This document shows positions 1 through 7,686 of a stretch of 32,684 nt of DNA, in pieces. The notes beneath the pieces are model-generated. The model was not told the origin of the DNA and searched no databases. It saw nothing but the letters and a program-made list of their open reading frames with translations. The stretch lies in assembly GCA_947168585.1 (NCBI GenBank), contig CAMVMK010000023.1:1-32684 (forward strand), in the 5' to 3' direction. How positions within the stretch are numbered: the stretch's first letter is position 1; every line of letters begins with the position of its first letter. The position numbers were made by a program, and so were the translations under genes. Source of the DNA: an uncultured Fretibacterium sp. Lineage in GTDB: Bacteria > Synergistota > Synergistia > Synergistales > Aminobacteriaceae.

Positions 1-51
1 CGCTACATCCCCATAGCTAAAGCTAGGGGCTTTGCGCCGAATTTTCGGTAA
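1..51 (-). mobile_element. End of an IS200/IS605-family (IS608-type) element
   Basis: Read on the minus strand, positions 29-8 give CCCCTAGCTTTAGCTATGGGGA, a hairpin with CCCC/GGGG and TAGCT/AGCTA arms and one unpaired T in the 3' arm. That shape, with the bulged T, is the known recognition hairpin of the Y1 transposase TnpA of IS608. On the minus strand a TTAC (51-48), the IS608-type target tetranucleotide, lies 18 nt 5' of the hairpin. This suggests the left end of an element whose body continues off the left edge of the window. No tnpA or tnpB ORF lies to the right, so a right end is less likely. An isolated or decayed end is also possible. Confidence 0.6.
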
Positions 52-96
52 AAAAATTCTTAAAAAATATTCGCGTCCGTAAAAAATTTTTAGTGT

Positions 97-147
97 TATA
101 ATAATCGAAATGCAATTCTTGGGTTTGAGTCCGGGAATTGCATTTTT
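97..147 (+). terminator. Promoter-like TATAAT followed by an intrinsic terminator-like hairpin
   Basis: AAATGCAATTC (108-118) and GAATTGCATTT (135-145) form a perfect 11-bp stem with a 16-nt loop, followed by a short T run (143-147). It looks like a rho-independent terminator. A TATAAT sits at 97-102, so any transcript from it would begin at the foot of the stem and be only about 35-40 nt long. It may terminate an off-window transcript or be a tiny RNA. No gene enters it from the left within the window. Confidence 0.5.
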
Positions 148-260
148 ATTATTACATTTATTATTACGAAAATCTTAAATTTATTTTGTTGCTGCAAAAG
201 TTCACTAGGCTGACTCAAAAAAATTTTTGATTCATTTTTAATTTTATTTTTCGCGGAAAT
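144..260. repeat. Dispersed AT-rich repeat, copy 1
   Basis: Positions 144-160 are identical to 17807-17823. Similarity continues in register through AAAATCTTAA, a GTTGCTGCAAAA-like block (about 188-199, compare 17851-17862) and a run of T-rich sequence ending in GAAATTT. In both places a TATAAT-containing segment lies about 50 bp upstream. No ORF is present. Function is unknown; this could be a mobile or regulatory intergenic unit. Confidence 0.5.
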
Positions 261-276
261 TTGAATTTATTTTTTG

Positions 277-285
277 TGATAAAAT
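277..285 (+). promoter_or_regulatory. Extended -10 promoter of structured RNA A
   Basis: TGATAAAAT matches an extended -10 (TGnTATAAT type). It sits in a block, TTTTTGTGATAAAATAGG, that is repeated before RNA B at 586-602. It predicts a start near 291-293, exactly where the RNA's 5' pairing strand begins. No good -35 is visible, which is acceptable for an extended -10 promoter. Confidence 0.55.
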
Positions 286-290
286 AGGAA

Positions 291-552
291 CAACGAGAGA
301 GGGGTTGTACCCTATTTGAAAATAATATTACTTCCGGCTTAGCCGAACAATCTATCCCAAAGCTGTAAAGCTATAAGGGCGAAATTCATAAGCCAAGCGA
401 GGACAGTGAAGAATTTAATGATCTGGCGGATCATCTTCCCCACTGTCCCTTTTCGGTTTTTACGATGTCGTTTAGACAAAAGTTTTCACCTACTTGCTAC
501 AGGAGGAATCCCCGCGCAGGTTTCCTGTCATCACCTACCGGCCTCTCGTGAG
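291..552 (+). ncRNA. Structured RNA A (unassigned class), first of a tandem pair
   Basis: About 260 nt with no convincing coding frame. Predicted helices: P1 pairs ACGAGAG (293-299) with CTCTCGT (543-549), closing the molecule. Then come hairpins CGGC/GCCG (335-338/342-345), CCC..AGCT/AGCT..GGG (356-379), GGACAGTG/CACTGTCC (401-408/441-448, long arm) and ACAGGA/TCCTGT (499-504/523-528). Each has a counterpart at the same relative place in RNA B with different bases that still pair, which is strong evidence for selection on structure. The segments TTTTCACC and CTCGTGAGAAT are shared in sequence. No terminator follows P1; the conserved tail may be a processing signal. I looked for and did not find hallmarks of RNase P, tmRNA, SRP or 6S RNA. 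Confidence 0.72.
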
Positions 553-585
553 AATGATTATAACATGATGATTTTGGAAAGAAAT

Positions 586-599
586 TTTTGTGATAAAAT
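586..599 (+). promoter_or_regulatory. Extended -10 promoter of structured RNA B
   Basis: TTTTTGTGATAAAAT is identical to the promoter block before RNA A, with TAAAAT at 594-599. It lies about 35 bp after the end of RNA A, so each copy carries its own promoter rather than being one long transcript only. Confidence 0.55.
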
Positions 600-604
600 A
601 GGGA

Positions 605-866
605 CAACGTTGAGGGGTGTTGTTACCCTATTAGTTAAAAAGATTAAAACTCTCGCACTAATGCGCTAACTTTTCCCAGAGCTCTATGAGCATGAGAAGG
701 AAGCTAACGAACCAGTAAAGAGCAACGGCGAAGTTCTTCAGGCCACGAAGAAAACCCCGCCGTTTTTTTCTGGACTTGCGTTTAACTGCCAAGATTTTTC
801 ACCAGATTTCTACACGGAGGTCTTCCCCGTTTATGAGCCGTGTCCTCATAACGAGCCCCTCGTGAG
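605..866 (+). ncRNA. Structured RNA B (unassigned class), second of a tandem pair
   Basis: Same length and helix order as RNA A. P1 pairs GAGGGG (612-617) with CCCCTC (856-861). Hairpins are CGCA/TGCG (654-657/662-665), TTCC..GCTC/GAGC..GGAA (673-702), CCAG/CTGG enclosing AACGGCG/CGCCGTT (712-715/770-773 and 724-730/758-764), and ACACGG/CCGTGT (812-817/838-843). Nearly every stem differs in sequence from RNA A yet pairs, i.e. multiple compensatory changes. The 3' end abuts the stop codon of the convergent GT4 gene at 872. The internal arms have diverged much more than the ends, so the two RNAs may have different targets or partners but a common termini-recognising protein; that is inference. 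Confidence 0.72.
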
Positions 867-871
867 AATAA

Positions 872-1864
872 TTATATCAAAGTCTTATAAAATTCCTCCG
901 TCCGCCTTGCTGTTTCGCTGAACGTTGTTAATTTATCAACTGATAACGGACTCGCTTCGCCTCCGCTCAAAACTTTTAAGATTGCCGAACGCCATGCAGC
1001 AATGTTATTTACCGGAACAAGTTTCCCCGTTGCAAGAGGTTTCAAGGGTTCAATGTCCGATGCTAAGACAGGCAGGCCGACAGCTAAGGCTTCATTGACA
1101 GTCAAAGGCAGGCCCTCCTGACGCGACGGAAATAATAAACAAGCTGCTTCGCTCATAAATTTTTCTGCGTCATCACGGAAACCCCAAAACGTAACGCGGT
1201 CATCTATTCCAAGTTCTTCAGTGAGATTTTCGAGATCTTTGCGCTGTGAGCCGTCGCCTAAAACGTCAAGAGTCCATTCGTGATTTTTCAAAAGTCCGAG
1301 AGCGTTTAATGCCGTGTCAAGACCCTTGCGCCGTGCAAGATAGCCGACAAAAAGAAATTTTTTATTTTCAGGAAATTTTTTGCCCTGCCATTTATATAAA
1401 GGCTCGCGGACTCCGTTGGGAATTGTTACAGTGTTCTCGGGCAGATAGCCTTCGAGGGCTTCTTTAACGGCTTCGGAAACGCATATAACTCCGTCAGCGT
1501 GCTTCAAAGGTTTTATTCCTAAATTTAACGAGTAAGGAGCGTGGGCAGTCATCAGCCATTTAATTTTAATTTTTTTCGAGAGAAGCCAAGCTATCCACGC
1601 CGGAACTCTCGAATGAGCGTGAATTAAATCCCAGCCGCCGATTTTCGCTAATTTCCTGACGCAGCATAAGCCCGTTATTAAATTTTTTCGCTGAACGGGC
1701 AAGTGTAAAATTCTCACGCTGTCGGGCAAAAATTTTTCGAGTTTTCCTCCCGCCGTTGCGAGCGTGATTTTGTGTCCGTGATTAACTTGTTCGCGGCATA
1801 ACTGAACGACATAACGCTCTACGCCGCCTTCTTCAAATTCCGGAACGATGTGAAGAATTTTCAT
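872..1864 (-). CDS. Glycosyltransferase family 4
   Basis: A 330-residue GT-B fold retaining glycosyltransferase. The N-terminal Rossmann half starts with ILHIVPEFEEGGVERYV, where the GG-x-E loop at residues 12-18 is typical of GT4. The C-terminal half has the nucleotide-sugar site with the E-x7-E motif, E250 and E258, in SRQEGLPLTVNEAL, and the usual VLASD strand after it. It lacks a membrane segment and should act on a lipid-linked glycan at the inner face of the cytoplasmic membrane. It is divergent from the GT2 gene, sharing an 88-bp promoter region, and convergent with structured RNA B. The sugar and acceptor cannot be told from sequence. Confidence 0.9.
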   Translation of the reverse strand: MKILHIVPEFEEGGVERYVVQLCREQVNHGHKITLATAGGKLEKFLPDSVRILHLPVQRKNLITGLCCVRKLAKIGGWDLIHAHSRVPAWIAWLLSKKIKIKWLMTAHAPYSLNLGIKPLKHADGVICVSEAVKEALEGYLPENTVTIPNGVREPLYKWQGKKFPENKKFLFVGYLARRKGLDTALNALGLLKNHEWTLDVLGDGSQRKDLENLTEELGIDDRVTFWGFRDDAEKFMSEAACLLFPSRQEGLPLTVNEALAVGLPVLASDIEPLKPLATGKLVPVNNIAAWRSAILKVLSGGEASPLSVDKLTTFSETARRTEEFYKTLI

Positions 1865-1894
1865 TTTTTAATATCAATCCAAGCTAAATAAAAT

Positions 1895-1924
1895 TTGTTT
1901 TGAATTATAGCAAAATGTTATAAT
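1895..1924 (+). promoter_or_regulatory. Promoter of the glycan operon
   Basis: TTGTTT (1895-1900) and TATAAT (1919-1924) are separated by 18 bp and followed by an AAAGGAA ribosome site before the ATG at 1953. It is the only clear promoter before the six tightly spaced plus-strand genes, so it may drive 1953-7630 as one unit. Confidence 0.5.
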
Positions 1925-1952
1925 CACGAAAAATTTTTGAAAGGAATATTTT

Positions 1953-2981
1953 ATGCAGGAGAAACTTGTCAGTGTTATCGTACCGGCTTACAACGGAGAA
2001 AAATTTATAGCTCAAACGTTAGAGTCAATAATTAATCAGGATTATAAAAATCTTGAAATTATTTTAGTTGATGATGTCTCGACAGATAATACCGTAGAAG
2101 TTTCAAGAAAAATTTTAGAGAACAGCGGCAGACAATTTCAGATTATTAAACGAACTGTAAACGGTCATCAATCAGCAGCACGCAATACGGGACTTGACGC
2201 GGCGAACGGCGATTATGTAATTTTCTTTGACCACGATGATTTAGCTGAAAAAAATTTTGTTTCAAGTTTATATAAAGAAATTGAAGATAAAAATGCTGAT
2301 TTAGTTTTCTGTAGATATACCCATTATATAAAAAGTGAAGACAGACATAATAGAAATCTGTCGTGGCAGCCTAAAAATCCGTTACCATCGCCAATAGATT
2401 ATCTTAAAGCATATGCACGGCAAAAAATATCATTTCAAACTGTATGGAATTTTATTTTTCGTAAAAGTTTTCTTGACAGGAATAAATTAAGGTTTCCTGA
2501 AGATTCATATATTGCTGAGGATATAGAATTTATTTTGAAAGCTATTATTTTAAGTTCGCGTATTTTATTTGTAAAAGATGAACTTTATCATCATGTCATA
2601 CATCCGGCTCAGCAGACACAGGCTGATGTTAAAAAAAGAACTAACTATAAAAATTATAACCAGGAAGTTCTTTGTATGTGGCGGGCAGGACGTTGTATTA
2701 TGAGACATACAAATGACAGGGAATTAAAAAATTATGTTTTATACCGCTTCATCGCTGACAAAATTATAAAACGCTTTACGACGGCCGCTCGTGCTGGAGA
2801 TATTGAATATTACGAAAGACTTGTAACAACTATCAAGCATAAAAAAATCCGTAAAGTTATATCAATTACTGGAAAATTTATTTTTCGAGAACCGGAATTA
2901 TTTTTTAAGTCTTTAATGATTATTTATGCTCCGAATCTTTATTACAAATTGAGGAAAAAAAGCCATGAAATCAAATATTAA
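1953..2981 (+). CDS. Glycosyltransferase family 2, copy 1
   Basis: 342 residues, GT-A fold. Residues 6-96 form the nucleotide-sugar domain: VSVIVPAYNGEKFI, LVDDVSTDNT (acidic pair near 40-41) and the DxD-like metal site FFDHDD (93-96). An ED pair in the segment IAEDIEFI is a candidate catalytic base. The C-terminal 200 residues are basic and probably bind the acceptor or membrane surface. Its stop overlaps the start of the next gene by 17 bp. The first about 115 codons are almost identical to those of the next gene, while the acceptor half is diverged, so the pair probably adds the same donor sugar to different acceptors. SD AAAGGAA lies just before the ATG. Confidence 0.92.
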   Translation: MQEKLVSVIVPAYNGEKFIAQTLESIINQDYKNLEIILVDDVSTDNTVEVSRKILENSGRQFQIIKRTVNGHQSAARNTGLDAANGDYVIFFDHDDLAEKNFVSSLYKEIEDKNADLVFCRYTHYIKSEDRHNRNLSWQPKNPLPSPIDYLKAYARQKISFQTVWNFIFRKSFLDRNKLRFPEDSYIAEDIEFILKAIILSSRILFVKDELYHHVIHPAQQTQADVKKRTNYKNYNQEVLCMWRAGRCIMRHTNDRELKNYVLYRFIADKIIKRFTTAARAGDIEYYERLVTTIKHKKIRKVISITGKFIFREPELFFKSLMIIYAPNLYYKLRKKSHEIKY

Positions 2982-3993
2982 ATCTCTTGTCACTGTCATT
3001 GTACCGGCTTACAACGGCGAAAAATTTATAGCTCAGACTTTAGAGTCAATAATTAATCAGGATTATAAAAATCTTGAAATTATTTTAGTTGATGACGTTT
3101 CGACCGATAACACCGTTGAAATTTCGAGAAAAATTTTAGAGAACAGCGGCAGAAAGTTTCAATTAATAAAACGAACTGTCAACGGACATCAATCAGCAGC
3201 ACGCAATACGGGACTTGACGCGGCGAACGGCGATTATATAATTTTCTTTGATCATGATGATTTAGCCGAGAAAAATTTTGTATCGAGTTTATATAAAGAA
3301 ATTGAAGATAAAAATGCTGATTTAGTTTTCTGCGGTTTCAGAGAGTATTCAAAAACAGATAAAAAATATAAAGAATTTATTTCAGAAAAAATTTTTTCGC
3401 GTCCTGAAGATTATCTTAAAGAATGGGCAACAGAAAAATTAGAATTGTCTAGTGTTTGGAATTTTATCTTCAAAAAAGATTTCCTTGTCAAAAATCATTT
3501 AAGATTTCCTGAAGATTGCTACATATTTGAAGACGTAGAATTTATCTTAAAAGCTATAGCTGTGAGTTCAAGCGTTTCATATGTGAACAGCGTGTTATAT
3601 ACTCACGTTTATAATCCTACACAACAAACAACAGCAGATGTTAAGAACCGTGAAAATTACAAAAACTTTTCGCAAAAATTTTTTACATTACGGCGGGCTG
3701 GACGTTGTATACTAAAACATACTGATAATAAAGTTATAAGAAATTATATTTTGTCGTATCTATTTCCAGAAAAATTTTTGAAGTGGTGTACACTCTCCGC
3801 GTGCGCCGGTGATTATGATTTTTATAGGAATAAAATAAAACACTTCAGGCATAAAAAAGTGCGGGAAATTATGCTCTCGACTTTCAAATTTATTTTCCGC
3901 GAGCCGGAATTGTTTTTCAAGTCTTTAATGCTTCTTTATGCTCCTAATTTGTATTATAAAATCCGAAGCAGAAAATCTAAAATTAAGGAGTAA
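2965..3993 (+). CDS. Glycosyltransferase family 2, copy 2
   Basis: 342 residues, tandem paralog of the preceding gene. Over the N-terminal 110 or so residues I count only about five conservative differences (S/T, V/I, Q/K, I/L, V/I), whereas residues about 120-300 are strongly diverged. Similarity returns at the C-terminus (KFIFREPELFFKSLM). The DxD-like FFDHDD and the ED pair (FEDVEFI) are kept. Translation starts inside the upstream gene, with a GAGG site about 10 bp before the ATG, so coupling is expected. The stop is 3 bp before the next start. Confidence 0.92.
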   Translation: MKSNIKSLVTVIVPAYNGEKFIAQTLESIINQDYKNLEIILVDDVSTDNTVEISRKILENSGRKFQLIKRTVNGHQSAARNTGLDAANGDYIIFFDHDDLAEKNFVSSLYKEIEDKNADLVFCGFREYSKTDKKYKEFISEKIFSRPEDYLKEWATEKLELSSVWNFIFKKDFLVKNHLRFPEDCYIFEDVEFILKAIAVSSSVSYVNSVLYTHVYNPTQQTTADVKNRENYKNFSQKFFTLRRAGRCILKHTDNKVIRNYILSYLFPEKFLKWCTLSACAGDYDFYRNKIKHFRHKKVREIMLSTFKFIFREPELFFKSLMLLYAPNLYYKIRSRKSKIKE

Positions 3994-3996
3994 AAC

Positions 3997-4833
3997 ATGA
4001 ATTTCAGAAAAACATTTCGTGAAAGCAAAATTTATACCGTTTTGCGAAAATTCACGCGGAGCATTGAAAAATCTATAAAATATATCGTTAATATCAACAG
4101 TTTCAAAGACGGTCAGAATGCTGTCCGCAAATACAAAAATTTTTATGAAGGCAGACGCTGCTTTATTATAGGCAACGGTCCGAGCCTTACCGTCAGGGAT
4201 CTTGATAAAATTAAAAACGCCGGAGAAATCTCGATAGCTTCAAACAGTATTTACAAATTATATGACAAAACAGAATGGAGGCCGACAATTTATACAATTT
4301 CTGACGGCTGGGAAATTAAAAACGCCCTAAAAGAAATTTCTGAATTGAAACCTGAATTAAAAATCACTGCTATGAGTGCATTAGGGCGTGTTTATAATGT
4401 AGATAATGCAATTTTATTGAAACTTATCGACAAAGATGAAAAAGAAGAAAAAGTTCTCTTTTCTGATGATATTTCTAAATGTGTTCATGACGGCGGAACT
4501 ATAACTTATGTAAGTATTCAATGCGCTGTTTATCTCGGTTTCAAAGAGATTATTCTGCTCGGCGTGGATCATTCATTTGCAAAAGAAAGGACGAAAGACG
4601 GCCTAAAAATTAATTCGGGAGTTACTAATCATTTCCAAAATTATTTAACTGACAGAGCTAAAGAAATTGGTATTATAGATGAAGAATATGTTGTATTTCC
4701 TGTAGATTTTGCAACAATGGCTTTTGAGAAAGCAAAAGAATATGCCGACTCTCACGGAATTAAAATCCTAAACGCAACGAGGGGCGGAAAACTTGAAGTC
4801 TTTGAACGTGTCGATTTCGATGCGTTATTTTAA
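3997..4833 (+). CDS. DUF115 / MptE-like Rossmann-fold protein
   Basis: 278 residues. The N-terminus is basic (1-50). Then comes RRCFIIGNGPSL (residues 53-64), the hallmark loop of the DUF115/6-hydroxymethylpterin diphosphokinase MptE-like family, which also resembles the CMP-binding loop of GT42 sialyltransferases. Further on GGTITYVSIQCAVYLGFKEI and LLGVDHSF are typical of the DUF115 family, and the C-terminal NATRGGKLEVFERVDF is also family-like. Members are common in surface-glycan and flagellin-glycan loci (for example Maf/PseD relatives), so a role in transferring or handling an activated sugar is plausible. A pterin role is unlikely here given the glycan context. No membrane segment. 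Confidence 0.75.
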   Translation: MNFRKTFRESKIYTVLRKFTRSIEKSIKYIVNINSFKDGQNAVRKYKNFYEGRRCFIIGNGPSLTVRDLDKIKNAGEISIASNSIYKLYDKTEWRPTIYTISDGWEIKNALKEISELKPELKITAMSALGRVYNVDNAILLKLIDKDEKEEKVLFSDDISKCVHDGGTITYVSIQCAVYLGFKEIILLGVDHSFAKERTKDGLKINSGVTNHFQNYLTDRAKEIGIIDEEYVVFPVDFATMAFEKAKEYADSHGIKILNATRGGKLEVFERVDFDALF

Positions 4834-4845
4834 GGATATACAAAA

Positions 4846-5772
4846 ATGAAAATTTCGAGATTTATTGAACTTTATAAAAATTTCGGCGGCGATGTTGCAT
4901 TTGCGGCTCTCGGTGCGTCAAGATTTTGGAAAATGAATTACGTTAAACACCGTAAAGTTTTGAATTATCTTCAAAAAAATTACTCTGATTTTATACAAAA
5001 TTACAAGCCTCGTCCGTGCGATTTTAGTAATAAAAATCAAAATACAATCTGGACACTTTGGTGGCAGGGCGGTAACATTCCGGACGTTGTAAAAATCTCT
5101 CACTCAAGCATAAATAAGTTCAGAGGCTCTCACGATTTTAAGATTTTAACGCGAAATGATTTCCGCGATTACGTAAATTTGCCGGATTATATTTTGGAAA
5201 AATTTAACGCCGGGAAAATTACAATTACTCATTTATCCGACATAATCAGATTTTATTTGTTATTTAATTACGGCGGTTTATGGCTTGATTCGACTGTAGT
5301 AGTATCAAGAGAAATTCCCGAAGATATTTTCACTGCTGATTATTACACAGTACGGCGCGATTTAACGCCCCGCAATAGAAACGTTGCGCAAGACCGTTGG
5401 ACAAATTTTTTACACGCTTCTAAACCTGGTAATTTTTTATGCGGTTTTGTTCTTGATTTCTTTCTTGAATATTGGCCTGAACAGGAATTTTTAATTGATT
5501 ATTTTTTGATTGATTACGCTATACAAATTGCTTACGAAAATTTTTCCGAGTGTAAAAAAATTTTGGATTCAGTTCCGATTGTAAATCATGATTTATATAA
5601 ACTCGAAAATTCGCTAAATCTTGAGTACAGTCCTGAACTTCTTGACGAGATAAAAAATTCTGCGCTTTTTTCAAAACTTTCGTGGCGTAAACCCGGAAAA
5701 TTAAAAACTTCCGCAGGCAAGGAAACAATTTACGCTCATCTCTTAGAGGAGACTGTCCAAAATGGAAATTAA
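4846..5772 (+). CDS. Capsular polysaccharide synthesis-type glycosyltransferase, copy 1
   Basis: 308 residues of the PF05704-like (Caps_synth, GT32-related) family. Diagnostic segments are IWTLWWQGG (68-76), DVVKISHSSINKF (a sugar-nucleotide helix), THLSDIIRFYLLFNYGGLW (129-146) and the acidic LDST (D148), corresponding to the DxD region of GT32 enzymes. It is the most divergent of three tandem paralogs: its loop has GGNIPD where the others have GEENAPE. The stop overlaps the next start by 11 bp. Probable cytosolic glycosyltransferase of a surface polymer; donor unknown. Confidence 0.85.
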   Translation: MKISRFIELYKNFGGDVAFAALGASRFWKMNYVKHRKVLNYLQKNYSDFIQNYKPRPCDFSNKNQNTIWTLWWQGGNIPDVVKISHSSINKFRGSHDFKILTRNDFRDYVNLPDYILEKFNAGKITITHLSDIIRFYLLFNYGGLWLDSTVVVSREIPEDIFTADYYTVRRDLTPRNRNVAQDRWTNFLHASKPGNFLCGFVLDFFLEYWPEQEFLIDYFLIDYAIQIAYENFSECKKILDSVPIVNHDLYKLENSLNLEYSPELLDEIKNSALFSKLSWRKPGKLKTSAGKETIYAHLLEETVQNGN

Positions 5773-6679
5773 AAAAGGAATAAAATTATATAAAAATTTC
5801 GGCTTCAAAGTTACATTTGCAAGTTTCTGCTCGTCGGCTTTCCGTTTCCCTATGGCCGTAACACGCTGGAAAGACAGAGTTTTACTTGATAATCTTGAAA
5901 AAAAATATAGCAGTGTAATACAAAAATATAAAACTTTTAATGAAAAAAAATCCGATGAAAAATCAAATATAATTTGGTCAATTTGGTGGCAGGGCGAAGA
6001 AAACGCTCCCGAAGTTGTTAAAAGATGTTTTGCGAGCGTCCGCAGGCATTGCGGCGATAAAGAATTCAAAGTAATTACAAAAAATAATTTCTGTGATTAT
6101 GTCAAGCTTCCGGATCATATACTGAAAAAACTTGATTCCGGAATAATTACATTAACTCATTTATCAGACATTTTGAGATTTTATTTGCTTTCACGCTACG
6201 GCGGAATGTGGATAGACGCAACAATATTAGTAGTAAACAATATCCCCGAAGAAATTTTTGAGCGTGATTACTACGTCATCAGGCACGAAGAAAATCCTTA
6301 CAGCTACGGAGTTAACCGCGATAGATGGATAACTTATCTGCAAGCTGCAAAGAAAAATAATCTGCTATGTTCATTCGGTTATGATTTTTTTGTTGAATAT
6401 TGGAAAGAAAAAAATTGTTTAATTGATTATATGCTTATTGATTATGTAGTAGAGATTGCTTATAAAAATTTCCCTAAAGTTACAAAAATTTTAGATACTG
6501 TGCCTCTGAATAATCCTGAAATTGAAGGACTTAGGCCGCTGCTAAATTCGCCGTTTGACGAAAAAAAATTTGCAGATTTAACACAAAATACAAATTTCTT
6601 TAAGCTCACTTGGAAACATAAATTTCAAAAAAAAGTTGCAAACAGAGAGACTTTTTACGGATATATAATGAAAATCTAA
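5762..6679 (+). CDS. Capsular polysaccharide synthesis-type glycosyltransferase, copy 2
   Basis: 305 residues of the same family as its neighbours. It contains IIWSIWWQGEENAPEVVKRC, LTHLSDILRFYLLSRYGG and the acidic MWIDATI. Start lies inside the upstream gene, with GAGGAG about 10 bp before the ATG. Two blocks are nearly identical at DNA level to copy 3: the WWQG region (about 5968-6055) and the 3' block coding for FDEKKFADLTQNTNFF (about 6556-6625). The middle is more diverged, as expected of patchwork gene conversion between tandem paralogs. Confidence 0.85.
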   Translation: MEIKKGIKLYKNFGFKVTFASFCSSAFRFPMAVTRWKDRVLLDNLEKKYSSVIQKYKTFNEKKSDEKSNIIWSIWWQGEENAPEVVKRCFASVRRHCGDKEFKVITKNNFCDYVKLPDHILKKLDSGIITLTHLSDILRFYLLSRYGGMWIDATILVVNNIPEEIFERDYYVIRHEENPYSYGVNRDRWITYLQAAKKNNLLCSFGYDFFVEYWKEKNCLIDYMLIDYVVEIAYKNFPKVTKILDTVPLNNPEIEGLRPLLNSPFDEKKFADLTQNTNFFKLTWKHKFQKKVANRETFYGYIMKI

Positions 6680-6703
6680 TTTTTTACGAAAGGCGGCATA
6701 AAA

Positions 6704-7630
6704 ATGAAAGTCGAAAAAGTAATGCAATTATATAGAGAATTTGGCTTCAAAGTTGCGTTCGCAAGTTTCTGCTCATCGGCATTTACTCATCCTATGGCAA
6801 TAACACGTTGGAGAGACAAAGTTTTAATTAACTATTTGCGAAAAAATTGCAGTGATGTCCTCCAAAAATACAAAAATTTGCCTGAAAATAATACCAATGA
6901 GCCTTCAAATATAATTTGGTCAATTTGGTGGCAAGGTGAAGAAAATGCTCCGGAAGTTGTTAAAAGATGTTTTGCGAGTGTACGTAAGCATTGTATCGGT
7001 AAAGATTTTAAGATTATTACCAAAAATAATTTCCGCGATTATATTCAGCTCCCTGAGTATATAATAAAAAAAGTTGATCAAGGCATGATAACACTAACGC
7101 ATTTATCGGATATATTAAGGATGTATTTACTATATAATTACGGCGGTTTATGGCTTGATGCTACTATCTTTGTAACTGAAAAAATTCCAGATGAAATTTT
7201 TTTAATGCCTTATTTTACTATCAAACGCGAGGCTATTCCGAATGATTTTAACGTTGGGCAAAGACGTTGGACAACATTTTTGCAGGCAGCGCATAAAAGG
7301 CTTAATTTCTGCGGTTTTGTTTATGAAATTATGCTTGAATACTGGAAAAAACACGAAACCGTTTTTAATTATGTCCTGTTTGATTACATTATCGCGCTTG
7401 CTTATGAAGAACTTCCCGAATTTCGTTCGATGTTAGATGAACTGCCTGTGAATAATCCTGATGTAGACAGCATACAGGCACTGTTAAATATGCAGTTTGA
7501 CGAAAAAAAATTTGCAGATTTGACACAAAATACAAATTTCTTTAAGCTCACGTGGAAAGATCAATTTCAAAAAAACATTGCTGGCAGTGAGACTTTTTAC
7601 GGCAAAATAATGGACGAAAACTTTTTATAA
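6704..7630 (+). CDS. Capsular polysaccharide synthesis-type glycosyltransferase, copy 3
   Basis: 308 residues, last of the three paralogs, with IIWSIWWQGEENAPEVVKRC, LTHLSDILRMYLLYNYGG and LWLDATI. A 24-bp gap with AAAGGCGG before the ATG separates it from copy 2. It closes the operon and is followed by a hairpin at 7639-7677. No flippase, polymerase or exporter is present in the window, so the rest of the glycan machinery must lie elsewhere. Confidence 0.85.
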   Translation: MKVEKVMQLYREFGFKVAFASFCSSAFTHPMAITRWRDKVLINYLRKNCSDVLQKYKNLPENNTNEPSNIIWSIWWQGEENAPEVVKRCFASVRKHCIGKDFKIITKNNFRDYIQLPEYIIKKVDQGMITLTHLSDILRMYLLYNYGGLWLDATIFVTEKIPDEIFLMPYFTIKREAIPNDFNVGQRRWTTFLQAAHKRLNFCGFVYEIMLEYWKKHETVFNYVLFDYIIALAYEELPEFRSMLDELPVNNPDVDSIQALLNMQFDEKKFADLTQNTNFFKLTWKDQFQKNIAGSETFYGKIMDENFL

Positions 7631-7638
7631 AAATAAAA

Positions 7639-7677
7639 ATTGCGTTCCCAATCTTGAAAGAAATAAGGATACGCAAT
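7639..7677. terminator. Weak bidirectional terminator between convergent genes
   Basis: ATTGCGT (7639-7645) pairs with ACGCAAT (7671-7677), extended by TCC/GGA. A-rich sequence on the left gives a T run for the minus strand. It sits between the converging glycan operon and the Tp47-like gene. The loop is long, so confidence is moderate. Confidence 0.45.
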
Positions 7678-7686
7678 AAATTTATA

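Noticed and set aside
120-134. T-arm-like sequence (GGGTTTGAGTCCGGG)
   Set aside because: It is the loop of the terminator hairpin; no other tRNA arms flank it.
406-669. 87-residue plus-strand ORF across the RNA pair
   Set aside because: No SD, overlaps the covarying helices of RNA A and the promoter of RNA B, and the second half is not kept in the other copy's frame.
291-866. RNase P, 6S, SRP or tmRNA identity for the tandem RNAs
   Set aside because: No GAGGAAAGTCC/ACAGA core, no SRP GGAAGCA apical motif in a fitting helix, no tRNA-like ends with CCA, and too many short hairpins for the 6S rod.
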